NCBI GenBank assembly: GCA_945875585.1
Contig: CAMCLK010000007.1
Span: forward strand, 1-64,000
Reading direction: 5' to 3'
Length of the DNA: 64,000 nucleotides
From: Candidatus Kuenenia stuttgartensis
GTDB taxonomy: Bacteria; Planctomycetota; Planctomycetia; Gemmatales; Gemmataceae
The notes under the pieces were generated by a model that worked only from the letters and a program-made list of their open reading frames with translations, was not told where the DNA came from and did not search any database. The position numbers and the translations under genes were made by a program. Shown piece by piece: positions 25,866 to 33,483 of this stretch. Position 1 is the stretch's first letter, and the number at the start of each line of letters is the position of its first letter.

Positions 25866-27644
25866 TAACCACCGTGAAGACCAGGCACGGCCAATGATGG
25901 CAGCCTTGTGCCACGGCTTTAACGATGTCCTTTGGCGCAGCGATGCATCTGGATCGCGCGCCATGGTTTCGAGCAGTGCTCGATAAACTCCAAAAATACC
26001 CCGGAACATGGCGGCGCCGGCGGGGGGGAGTTTTTTTGTGAGTTCTGAAGCTTTTAGGTAGTAGTTTTTATTCAGAGCTACCATGTCTTGGTACAACGAC
26101 TGGAAGGCTAATCCTTTAGTAGGCCAAGCCTTCGGATCTACACCGTGCTTTACCATTATGTCCGTTGGGATGTAGATGCGGTCGCGCTGGTGATCTTCTG
26201 CGATATCTCGGAGTATGTTGGTGAGCTGAAGCGCGTATCCGGCAGGTATGGCAAGTGACCGGTTTTCGTCGGTGTTGGCACCCCAAATGGCCAGACAACA
26301 GAGTCCCACAACGGATGCCACCTTGTAGCAGTATGACTCTAATTCTTGCAGTGTGCCAATCCGCACGGCACCTAGATCTTGCTTGACTCCGTCGATGGTT
26401 TCCAGCAGCCAATTCGGGTCGATCCCAAACCGGGTGACAGCGTCTAACAGTGCAAGGTGGCATGGATGTGTGGGGTGGCCATTGAGTGCTTCTGTTAGAG
26501 CATTGTCCCAATTTTCCAAGCAGCTTGCAGCCGATCCGGGATCATCGGCAAGATCGTCAGTGGATCTCATGAAGGCGTAAAGTGCGCACATGCCTTCAAA
26601 CTGGTCGCGTGGCAGAAGGCGAAATGCGGGGAAAAAATTTCCAGCCTGTGTTCTTGCCACGCGTTGGCACCATGCCCGCGAACGCAAAAGTTCATCGTGC
26701 GGAGTGGCCTTCAGTTTGGCTGGGAGTGGTTTGATGCCAGTCCCCAATGCTGCGGTAGCAATTAACATTAATTTGGCACGTTTGGAAACGGTTGGCCTTT
26801 GGGTGAGAACGTCTCCTTGTTGCTGTTCAATGGCATCGAGTATGCAAAGGCCGCCACGGCGGAAGAGCCCTATTTGTCGGTTGATGGGGAATGGCAATTC
26901 ATGCTCGAGTGGCTCGCCACGGATAAAATAGCTGCGGGTCGAAGACACCAATTCGAGAATCAGTTTCTTGAGTGCTCCAGACGCGTGCGGAGAATCGAGA
27001 TCGTTGATGGAAACGCCGTGGCGCGTCCGGGCATCGCCCGGTAGGTAGATTCGGCCAATGGCGCGATCGCGTGCAACATCTTGCCAAAAGTTGGCGAGTT
27101 GAAGCCCGGTGCATGTGAAGTCGGATAGAAATGCCCGTTGCGGGGTGAAGGCGCCTGCCAAATGTAGAACCAAATGGCCAACTGGGTTGGCAGATCGTGT
27201 GCAGTAATCTTCGAGCTGTTCGACGCTTTCGTATTCTTTGACGGCGCGGTCCTGTTTGAATGCAGCAATGAGGTCGAGGAAAGGCTCTTTGGGAAGATTG
27301 TGTCGACGGATCGTTTCTGCCAGAGCAACATGCACGGGGTGCCAAGGTTTGCCATGTGGCTGAAAGCATTCAAGTAACTCATCCTGCCACCAGTTCAGCA
27401 GCGACAATGATTCGGTATCAGAACTGATTTCATCACCCAGATCGTCTGCCCAGCGGCAAAAAGCGTAGATGGCCCGAAAATCGGCGAGCAGATTGCCGGG
27501 TACAAAACAGGAAAGCACAGAGAAATTTTCGTAATGGGTGCGAGTCAGGTCCTGACAGTAGGAACGGGATTTGGCGAGGGACCACTGCCCCCTTGGGCTG
27601 GCCGGTCCCAGACGTTGCAGGTCGAGAGTGATGGAGCGGGCCAT
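25854..27644 (-). CDS. fused HpnC-HpnD squalene/phytoene synthase-type protein
   Basis: 596 residues from ATG 27644. Two complete trans-isoprenyl-diphosphate-synthase domains stand in tandem. The first (about 20-290) resembles HpnC: THYENFSVLSCFVP, acidic motif DDLGDE at 67-72, and QDVARD at 186-191. The second (about 310-590) resembles HpnD: GNFFPAFRLLP, DDLADD at 361-366, and RDIAEDHQRDRIYIP at 477-490. In the three-gene bacterial route HpnD joins two farnesyl diphosphates to presqualene diphosphate, HpnC converts it to hydroxysqualene, and HpnE reduces that to squalene. Normally hpnC and hpnD are separate genes. All acidic motifs look intact in both halves. No hpnE or squalene-hopene cyclase gene lies in the window. 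Confidence 0.88.
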   Translation of the reverse strand: MARSITLDLQRLGPASPRGQWSLAKSRSYCQDLTRTHYENFSVLSCFVPGNLLADFRAIYAFCRWADDLGDEISSDTESLSLLNWWQDELLECFQPHGKPWHPVHVALAETIRRHNLPKEPFLDLIAAFKQDRAVKEYESVEQLEDYCTRSANPVGHLVLHLAGAFTPQRAFLSDFTCTGLQLANFWQDVARDRAIGRIYLPGDARTRHGVSINDLDSPHASGALKKLILELVSSTRSYFIRGEPLEHELPFPINRQIGLFRRGGLCILDAIEQQQGDVLTQRPTVSKRAKLMLIATAALGTGIKPLPAKLKATPHDELLRSRAWCQRVARTQAGNFFPAFRLLPRDQFEGMCALYAFMRSTDDLADDPGSAASCLENWDNALTEALNGHPTHPCHLALLDAVTRFGIDPNWLLETIDGVKQDLGAVRIGTLQELESYCYKVASVVGLCCLAIWGANTDENRSLAIPAGYALQLTNILRDIAEDHQRDRIYIPTDIMVKHGVDPKAWPTKGLAFQSLYQDMVALNKNYYLKASELTKKLPPAGAAMFRGIFGVYRALLETMARDPDASLRQRTSLKPWHKAAIIGRAWSSRWLSSG

Positions 27645-27655
27645 AAAAAACCATA

Positions 27656-27687
27656 AGCCTGCCAACGAATTGAATCACTGGCAGGCT
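27656..27687 (-). terminator. hairpin with T-run directly before the HpnC-HpnD start
   Basis: A perfect 9-base stem (agcctgcca / tggcaggct) with a 14-base loop is followed on the minus strand by ttatggtttttt, and the T-run abuts the ATG of the synthase. It fits a terminator for csrA. If read through, it would sequester the only purine-rich sequence (ggcagg) ahead of the synthase start, so an attenuator is equally possible. Confidence 0.6.
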
Positions 27688-27723
27688 AACAGGTAATTGG
27701 CTGAACGAGTAGATTGGTTGGAA

Positions 27724-27921
27724 TCAGGTTGTTCCCTGAGCTTGAACTACCCCTTGGGAGTCTTCCGGTTTGTCCGGCAATAGCTCCTGACGGTAGATCG
27801 AAACATCCCGTGGTGCTTCGATGCCCAATCTAATCTTGCCTCGGTCTATATCTACGACGGTAATGCAAATATTGTCGCCGATGAAGATTTTTTCTCCAAG
27901 CTTTCTGCTTAGGACTAGCAT
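27724..27921 (-). CDS. csrA: carbon storage regulator CsrA
   Basis: 65 residues from ATG 27921 (MLVLSRKLGEKIFIGD), with an excellent AGGAGGG ribosome binding site. The family's RNA-binding residues are in the N-terminal LVLSRK strand and the IRLGIEAPRDVSIYRQE block. CsrA binds GGA-containing hairpins near ribosome binding sites and represses or stabilises target mRNAs. Its own leader contains caggagg, a plausible autoregulatory site. It stands alone between the synthase fusion and a divergent TIGR03067 gene, without the flagellar neighbours (fliW) often seen. Confidence 0.93.
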   Translation of the reverse strand: MLVLSRKLGEKIFIGDNICITVVDIDRGKIRLGIEAPRDVSIYRQELLPDKPEDSQGVVQAQGTT

Positions 27922-28124
27922 ACTCGCCACCCTCCTGAAAGCGATGCCGTCTCATGGTGCGTATCTGCGAAAACATAACCCCCCTAATCGCGATGTGACT
28001 GGAAGTGGTGGCAAAAAAGAATGAATCTGTTGGTACGTAGGCGGAAGAACCCGAACCATGGCCAAGTCTGGCCATTCCGTTGAGGGGATCTGTTCCTACG
28101 ATGAACCACTAAGGGGGATTGGGT

Positions 28125-28562
28125 ATGAACCGATTCAGTATCGCGGTGGCGTTGTTTTTGGCGTGGTCACCTTTGATCGGTGCCGCCGATACCAAATTCG
28201 CCGATTCATTACAGGGTGAGTGGAAGCTGGTGGAATCGTGGGCGAATGGTACCCAACTTCCAGCCCAGATCCTTGGCGATGCCACATTGAAGGTGACGGG
28301 GGATCGGTATGTCCTGAAGCGCTCCAACGGCGAAACGGTGGGAAAGCTGAAGATCGATGCCAATCAACAACCGATTTCCGTTGATATTATTGCTGAGTCT
28401 AAAGACGCAGATGCCGTGCCTAGTCCGGGAATAATCAAAATCGAGGCAGGAAAGCTTCACCTTTGTGGTGCTCCTCCCGGGAGTGAACGGCCGGTCGATT
28501 TCGACACGCTTCGTCGCCCCAAAATCACAGTGCTTGTGTTTACGCGTGTGAACAAGCCATGA
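28125..28562 (+). CDS. secreted TIGR03067-family protein
   Basis: 145 residues from ATG 28125 with GGGGG eight bases upstream. A signal peptide (FSIAVALFLAWSPLIGAA) is followed by LQGEWKLVESWANGTQLP and LKVTGDRYVLKRSNGETVGKLKID. This is the lipocalin-like repeat domain typical of planctomycete TIGR03067 proteins. Function unknown. The stop overlaps the ggt start (ATGA), so it heads a four-gene run with ggt, an MBL hydrolase and the alpha-oxoamine synthase. Confidence 0.8.
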   Translation: MNRFSIAVALFLAWSPLIGAADTKFADSLQGEWKLVESWANGTQLPAQILGDATLKVTGDRYVLKRSNGETVGKLKIDANQQPISVDIIAESKDADAVPSPGIIKIEAGKLHLCGAPPGSERPVDFDTLRRPKITVLVFTRVNKP

Positions 28563-30211
28563 CCGTGTTCTGGATGGGTTGGCTGGTATCCTCGGCTGTC
28601 TTATTTCAGACAGATGGTTCTTGGTTTACCCGTCAGGCTGTGGTTTCTGTTTGTCCCATTGGAAGCAGGGTCGGAGCTAATGTTTTGCGGGCCGGTGGCA
28701 ACGCTGTCGATGCCGCTGTCGCTACTGCGTTTGCCTTGGCAGTAACCCATCCGGCTGCCGGCAATATTGGTGGAGGTGGGTTCATGCTGGTGGCTGGCGG
28801 CCCCGACCGTGAACCGGAAGTGATTGATTATCGGGAAGTAGCCCCAGCAGCAGCTACGGCACGTATGTTCCAAGCTGGTGAAAGCGGCAGAACGCATCGG
28901 GCGGTTGGGGTACCGGGTACAGTCGCCGGTTTGGCTCTGGCTCATCGGCGCCACGGAACTGTGAGTTGGCCCTCGTTGGTTCAACCGGCAATTATTTTGG
29001 CGCGCGATGGATTCGCCATTGATGCCGCACTGGCACAATCACTCAACGGCCAATTGAAGGAATCCTCCAACGAATCTGAATTCCGCCGTGTGTATGGGAA
29101 GCCCGGTGGCGGATTCTGGAAATCGGGCGACCGGTTGATCCTTTCCGATTTGGCTGGAAGTCTGGAATCGATTGCCAAGCATGGTGAAGACGGGTTTTAT
29201 CGCGGTCGGGTGGCTGAAGCTCTCGTTTCTGAAATGAAGCGAGGGGGCGGCATTTTGACACATGACGACTTGAAGCAGTACCGAGCCATTGTTCGCGATC
29301 CTGTTCGCATAAACTTTCGTGGCCATGAAATTTTGGCGCTGCCTCCCCCCAGTTCGGGGGGCGTTTGCCTTTCGCTCATGTTGGGAATGTTCGAGGAAAC
29401 AGGCCTTGGCAAGCACCCACGGGATTCGGTGGTTGCCCTGCACCTGATGGCCGAGTCGATGCGTCGGGCCTTTCGCGAACGGGCCCGTCATTTGGGTGAT
29501 CCTGCTTTCACAGCGAATCCAACATACCTTGTCGATCCATTATTCGCACGGCAATTAGGCCGCACGATTGATTCAGCCAAAGCAACACCTTCGGCTGCAT
29601 TGGCTGGCGATATTGAGATGGTGAACGAGAAAGAGCACACCACACATTTTTCCGTGATCGACAAGTGGGGCAGGGCCGTAAGCAATACCTACACGCTTGA
29701 GGACAGCTATGGGTCGCGTATTGTTGTTGGAAACGCGGGATTTCTACTTAATAATGAAATGCAGGACTTTAATTGGTTTCCCGGACGCACCGATACCCTT
29801 GGCCGCATTGGCACCCCTGCCAATCAGGTTGCTCCGGGCAAGCGAATGCTGAGCTCCCAGTGCCCTGTGATTGTGCGCAAGAACGGTGCTGTTGTGGGGA
29901 TTACCGGAAGCCCTGGTGGCCGCACTATCCCACCCACTGTAGCCCAAATTGTGGCCAATAAATTAGTGTGGAACATGCCTATCGACCAAGCGGTATCTTT
30001 CCCGCGCCTGCATCATGGTTGGTTTCCCGATGAACTGCGGTTTGAAAAAGCTGATGATCCCGCATGGGCCAATGTAGTTGCAGATCTCAGGCGACGTGGT
30101 CACAAGGTGGTTCATCAAGTTCAGGGAGACGCTCATTCTCTTTGGCGTGAAGGTGATTTGTGGCACGCTGGTATTGACAATCGTATCGCGGGTGGAGCAT
30201 CGGGAGACTAA
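28559..30211 (+). CDS. ggt: gamma-glutamyltransferase
   Basis: 550 residues with an N-terminal hydrophobic export signal. The precursor layout is normal: a large subunit with GGNAVDAAVATAFAL and NIGGGGFMLV, then the autoprocessing site where the nucleophile Thr begins the small subunit (EHTTHFSVIDKWG, about residue 360). Later blocks NEMQDFNW and SPGGRTIPPTV belong to the small subunit. It hydrolyses or transfers gamma-glutamyl groups of glutathione-like compounds in the envelope. Start and stop are tightly spaced with both neighbours. Confidence 0.92.
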   Translation: MTVFWMGWLVSSAVLFQTDGSWFTRQAVVSVCPIGSRVGANVLRAGGNAVDAAVATAFALAVTHPAAGNIGGGGFMLVAGGPDREPEVIDYREVAPAAATARMFQAGESGRTHRAVGVPGTVAGLALAHRRHGTVSWPSLVQPAIILARDGFAIDAALAQSLNGQLKESSNESEFRRVYGKPGGGFWKSGDRLILSDLAGSLESIAKHGEDGFYRGRVAEALVSEMKRGGGILTHDDLKQYRAIVRDPVRINFRGHEILALPPPSSGGVCLSLMLGMFEETGLGKHPRDSVVALHLMAESMRRAFRERARHLGDPAFTANPTYLVDPLFARQLGRTIDSAKATPSAALAGDIEMVNEKEHTTHFSVIDKWGRAVSNTYTLEDSYGSRIVVGNAGFLLNNEMQDFNWFPGRTDTLGRIGTPANQVAPGKRMLSSQCPVIVRKNGAVVGITGSPGGRTIPPTVAQIVANKLVWNMPIDQAVSFPRLHHGWFPDELRFEKADDPAWANVVADLRRRGHKVVHQVQGDAHSLWREGDLWHAGIDNRIAGGASGD

Positions 30212-30229
30212 CCAAAGGGAGATGGAGTC

Positions 30230-31123
30230 ATGCGGGTACGATTCTGGGGTGTGACCGGAACCATTCCTTCGCCCAGTCTCGTGGCTTCGACCGGGGGTGG
30301 TGGGCGCGCATGTGGCAACACGACGTGTATTGAAGTATCGTGGCCCGGGCAGACAATAATTTACGATGCAGGGTCGGGATTTCTTGCTTTTGGTGAGGCA
30401 ATTCTCGCTGAATTGGCTGCTGACTCCCTTAGGTCAACTCGCATTGACCTGATATTGAGCCATCCACATCTGGATCACTTGATGGGCCTAGTGTTTGGTG
30501 CCCTGACTTATGATCCTCGCCTACGCATTCACCTATGGGCTAGTCCGGCCACCCTTGAAGCATTGAACATCTTGCTGAATCCGGCGTCACCCACGAGCAG
30601 GATCTATTTCCCGCCAACCTTTATCGAAATGAAAGGTTTGGCGGACCGCAACGCAGTTATTCCTGGTTCTACTTTTGAGCTTGGCGAGGCCAAGGTTCAG
30701 ACGATGGCGCTGCGTCATCCCGGTGGGTGCATGGGGTTTCGCTTAACTATTGGGACCAAAAGTATCGTTTTGGCATCGGACCATGAGCACCCAAGGCAAG
30801 GGGTGGACGAAGATTTGGCCCGGTTCTGTGAAGGGGCCGATGTTGTTTACACTGAAGGCCAATACACACGTGATGAATATGAAGGGCTGACGGCACTTGG
30901 CGCGGGCCCGCCCATCCCCCGAAAAGGGTGGGGGCATTCAACGATGGAAGATTGTCTGGCAACAGCCATGGCGGCTGGGTGTGGTCACCTTGTTCTGGGG
31001 CATCATGACCCCATTCGGCCACTGGAATCGTTGGGGCACCATCAGGCCCGATTGTTGGCAGTAGCGGGTAACCGTTTGCGCCTTTCTATGGCAATTGAAG
31101 GGGAAATCCTGAACCTAGCCTAG
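30230..31123 (+). CDS. metallo-beta-lactamase-fold hydrolase
   Basis: 297 residues, with AAGGGAGATGG upstream. The metal-binding motif is SHPHLDHLMG (HxHxDH). Further ligands are RHPGG, the Asp of ASDHEH and the His of GHHDP near the C-terminus. It lacks a signal peptide. The N-terminal MRVRFWGVTGTIPSPS resembles phosphodiesterase- or RNase Z-like MBL proteins. Substrate cannot be assigned. It lies 18 bases after ggt and 94 before the alpha-oxoamine synthase. Confidence 0.8.
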   Translation: MRVRFWGVTGTIPSPSLVASTGGGGRACGNTTCIEVSWPGQTIIYDAGSGFLAFGEAILAELAADSLRSTRIDLILSHPHLDHLMGLVFGALTYDPRLRIHLWASPATLEALNILLNPASPTSRIYFPPTFIEMKGLADRNAVIPGSTFELGEAKVQTMALRHPGGCMGFRLTIGTKSIVLASDHEHPRQGVDEDLARFCEGADVVYTEGQYTRDEYEGLTALGAGPPIPRKGWGHSTMEDCLATAMAAGCGHLVLGHHDPIRPLESLGHHQARLLAVAGNRLRLSMAIEGEILNLA

Positions 31124-31217
31124 TTATGCGGTTTCAAGGTTCTTCAACTTGCCTCAAAGCGTCGGTAGTGGGTATGCATGGCAGGCAGTTGTTTCCATAA
31201 CTGCCGCGAGTGGCGTC

Positions 31218-32459
31218 ATGTCCTTAACTCCATTAAATGAGCTGACGTCTGGTTTGAAACGCAATGGTCTTGTGCGTTTTTTCGAACATTACGAAAAATT
31301 GCATCCAGACACGCATTTCAAAGATCTGACCGTGCAAGCAATGGACGATGACAGAGGAATGTGGATAGGCGGTAAACGACTCGTTAATTTTGGTTCAGAT
31401 AGTTTTTTGGGCCTCGATCGCCATCCACGAGTGCTTGCCGCGCTTAAAAGGGGAGTGGACGCTTGGGGAGCTCATAACGGCACGTCTCGAGCCTTTTCTA
31501 GCGTGGAAGCGAATGTTGTAGCCGAGGCCAAACTCGCGCAATGGCTGAGGGTGGAAGATACCCTGATCTATCCATCGGTAACATTGACCAATCTTGGGGC
31601 TATCCCAGCGCTTGTTGGTCGGCAAGATATCGTTTTGTGTGATCAATTGGGGCACCAGTCGCTTCAGGAAGGAATGCGCCTTGCTCAGGCTGCTGGTGTG
31701 CGGACTGGATTGTTTCCTCATGCTGATCCTGACCGATTGCGGGAAGCTCTTGATGACGCTGGGGAATATCGGCAAGCGTTGGTGTGTGTGGATGGTATCT
31801 ACAGCATGAGCGGTACCGTCCCGCCACTAGCGGAGTTGGACAAAATTTGCCGTGAAAGGCGTGCTGTTCTTTACGTGGACGACGCGCACGCCATGGGAGT
31901 TCATGGAGAAGGTGGTCGCGGAACTGCTTTGGAACATCTTTCAGATCTGTCGAACTGCCTTATTGTCGGATCGCTTTCCAAGGCTTTTTCATGTTTTGGC
32001 GGATTCATCACATGCTCATCTGCCTTGAAAAAATACTTAAAGATGCGCTCGACCAGCTTTGTGTTTGGCGGACCGGTTCCCCCACCTTATTTGGAAGCTG
32101 TTTGCGAAGTTTGTGATATTCTGATGTCTCCCGAGTATGCCACTCTGGCTGAAAACCTGCACGCGAACATTGCTCGACTGGTGCGGGGTTTGGCGGGCAG
32201 TGGGATATCATGCCTGGGTGGGAAAACGCCCATTGTAACAATGGTGATTGGGGATGAGGAGGATGCGTTGAGGGCAGGAAAAGATCTTTATGACTTAGGC
32301 TACTATGTGCAATCGGTAACCTTCCCTGCTGTAGAATATCACAAAGCTGTCCTTCGTATTCAGGTAAACTCCAACCACAGGATACAGGATATTGATGGCT
32401 TGGTTAGGGCTGTAGCCGAAGTGGTTGGAAAATCCCAACAAAAAAGGCGGGCAGCCTGA
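31218..32459 (+). CDS. alpha-oxoamine synthase (AONS/serine palmitoyltransferase family), PLP enzyme
   Basis: 413 residues from ATG 31218; the frame extends upstream without good start evidence. It is a fold-type I PLP enzyme of the BioF/SPT/KBL/CqsA family: NFGSDSFLGLDRHP at 57-70, PLP contacts DDAHAMG at 221-227, the Schiff-base lysine 255 in GSLSKAFS, and a C-terminal SVTFPAVEYHKAVLRIQ typical of the family. These enzymes condense an acyl thioester with an amino acid. Biotin genes are absent around it. A separate acyl carrier protein gene sits 35 bases downstream on the opposite strand, so the acyl donor could be acyl-ACP, as in bacterial serine palmitoyltransferases. Exact substrates are unknown. 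Confidence 0.82.
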   Translation: MSLTPLNELTSGLKRNGLVRFFEHYEKLHPDTHFKDLTVQAMDDDRGMWIGGKRLVNFGSDSFLGLDRHPRVLAALKRGVDAWGAHNGTSRAFSSVEANVVAEAKLAQWLRVEDTLIYPSVTLTNLGAIPALVGRQDIVLCDQLGHQSLQEGMRLAQAAGVRTGLFPHADPDRLREALDDAGEYRQALVCVDGIYSMSGTVPPLAELDKICRERRAVLYVDDAHAMGVHGEGGRGTALEHLSDLSNCLIVGSLSKAFSCFGGFITCSSALKKYLKMRSTSFVFGGPVPPPYLEAVCEVCDILMSPEYATLAENLHANIARLVRGLAGSGISCLGGKTPIVTMVIGDEEDALRAGKDLYDLGYYVQSVTFPAVEYHKAVLRIQVNSNHRIQDIDGLVRAVAEVVGKSQQKRRAA

Positions 32460-32471
32460 TGGCTGACCGCC
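32446..32471. terminator. bidirectional terminator between the alpha-oxoamine synthase and ACP genes
   Basis: A stem ggcgg-g-cagcc / ggctg-a-ccgcc with loop tgat overlaps the synthase stop codon. It is flanked by aaaaaa on the left and atttttgtttt on the right, giving a T-run on each transcript. Confidence 0.85.
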
Positions 32472-32494
32472 GGGAATTTTTGTTTTGAAAACAA

Positions 32495-32764
32495 TCAGGC
32501 AGCAGCTCTCATTGGCGTGACTTCTGTTTTATTCAATATAACATTGATAATATCACTGACTTTATTCATCTGAGTGAGTTCTTCGTGGTTCAGGCGAATC
32601 TTGTAAGACTGTTCAACTCGGGAAATGACCGTGATCATGTCAACGGAATCGAGTCCGAGAGACTCGCGAAGGAATGTTTCTTCTGAAACCCCTTCTGGTG
32701 CCGTGCCAAGCTCATCTTCGAGAATGCCCATCAGTTCTTTCAAGAGACGATTACGGTCATTCAT
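32495..32764 (-). CDS. dedicated acyl carrier protein
   Basis: 89 residues from ATG 32764; the open frame begins 13 codons earlier without support. The phosphopantetheine serine is residue 40 in LGLDSVDMITVISRVE. The rest has the four-helix ACP pattern (LLKELMGILEDELG, LTQMNKVSDIINVI). It is not in a fatty-acid operon (no fabF, fabG or fabD), which marks it as a specialised ACP. It is convergent with the alpha-oxoamine synthase and downstream of the DUF6134-like gene. Confidence 0.88.
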   Translation of the reverse strand: MNDRNRLLKELMGILEDELGTAPEGVSEETFLRESLGLDSVDMITVISRVEQSYKIRLNHEELTQMNKVSDIINVILNKTEVTPMRAAA

Positions 32765-32830
32765 GACAACATTACTCCGTGCTGTGTTGGATGAGCGACG
32801 CATACAAAGATGACAGGTCGTGAGGCAAGA

Positions 32831-33466
32831 TCAATTTTCAGATAAAGAAGCAAGACGGATTTCCACATGCTTCCCCTGTTCATGCCATGACTGCCGAAGA
32901 AGTTTTCCCGTGTCATCAAAAAAGAAACGCACATTGCCAGGAAGATCGGTTTCCCAAGCATGGCCACGTATCGATTCCCCTGCGAGGAGGTATGTTTCAG
33001 GATTACCTTTAGAAAAGCGTGTTTGTCTCACGGCGCCAGTATCTGGATCGAGCGTTAAATATGTGCCTTCACCGGGGGGAGGGCGACAGCCTCCTGTTGT
33101 CCATGGCAGGGTTGCAAGAACAGTTTGCTGGCGGTTGCGAATGAGAGTGCTGGAGCCTGATGTAGAAGTGAAACGAACGTGGTGCCGTGTGCCATCATCA
33201 TTGCAGTCACCGTGCAGTGACTTGATCTTGTCATTACTCCATAATTCGGAGCCATTGAATTGATAGCGAAAGGTCAGGAAAAGGAAGCGCACGGTTGAAT
33301 TAGCGTGTGTTGTGAACTGTGTTTCGTTATCGGAAAGTCGGGATACTTTCCGGGTCATCGACCCGGATCGTGACCCATCGACAAGAATGTCGTACGTAAG
33401 GCTGACCTCAGGCTTGTCGCCTGAGGTCAGCCAAAGAATTCCGAAAACCAGTGAGACACTGCTCAT
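32831..33466 (-). CDS. secreted DUF6134-like protein
   Basis: 211 residues with a short signal sequence (SVSLVFGILWLTSG). The body is all-beta in appearance. VSLTYDILVDGSRSGSMTRKV, followed by TVRFLFLTFRYQFNGSELW and a C-terminal LPGNVRFFFDDTGKLLRQSW, resembles DUF6134 proteins that may bind lipids or sugars. The family call is tentative and the function unknown. It starts 17 bases after the giant FG-GAP gene and ends 66 before ACP, so the three may be co-transcribed. Confidence 0.6.
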   Translation of the reverse strand: MSSVSLVFGILWLTSGDKPEVSLTYDILVDGSRSGSMTRKVSRLSDNETQFTTHANSTVRFLFLTFRYQFNGSELWSNDKIKSLHGDCNDDGTRHHVRFTSTSGSSTLIRNRQQTVLATLPWTTGGCRPPPGEGTYLTLDPDTGAVRQTRFSKGNPETYLLAGESIRGHAWETDLPGNVRFFFDDTGKLLRQSWHEQGKHVEIRLASLSEN

Positions 33467-33483
33467 TCAGTGCACCAAGATGA

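Noticed and set aside
27931-28124. RNA gene or riboswitch in the csrA upstream gap
   Set aside because: No stable stem pattern was found; the gap is explained by two divergent promoters.
31218-32459. Biotin synthesis gene bioF
   Set aside because: It belongs to the same enzyme family, but there are no bio genes nearby and a dedicated ACP sits beside it, so the specific name is not supported.
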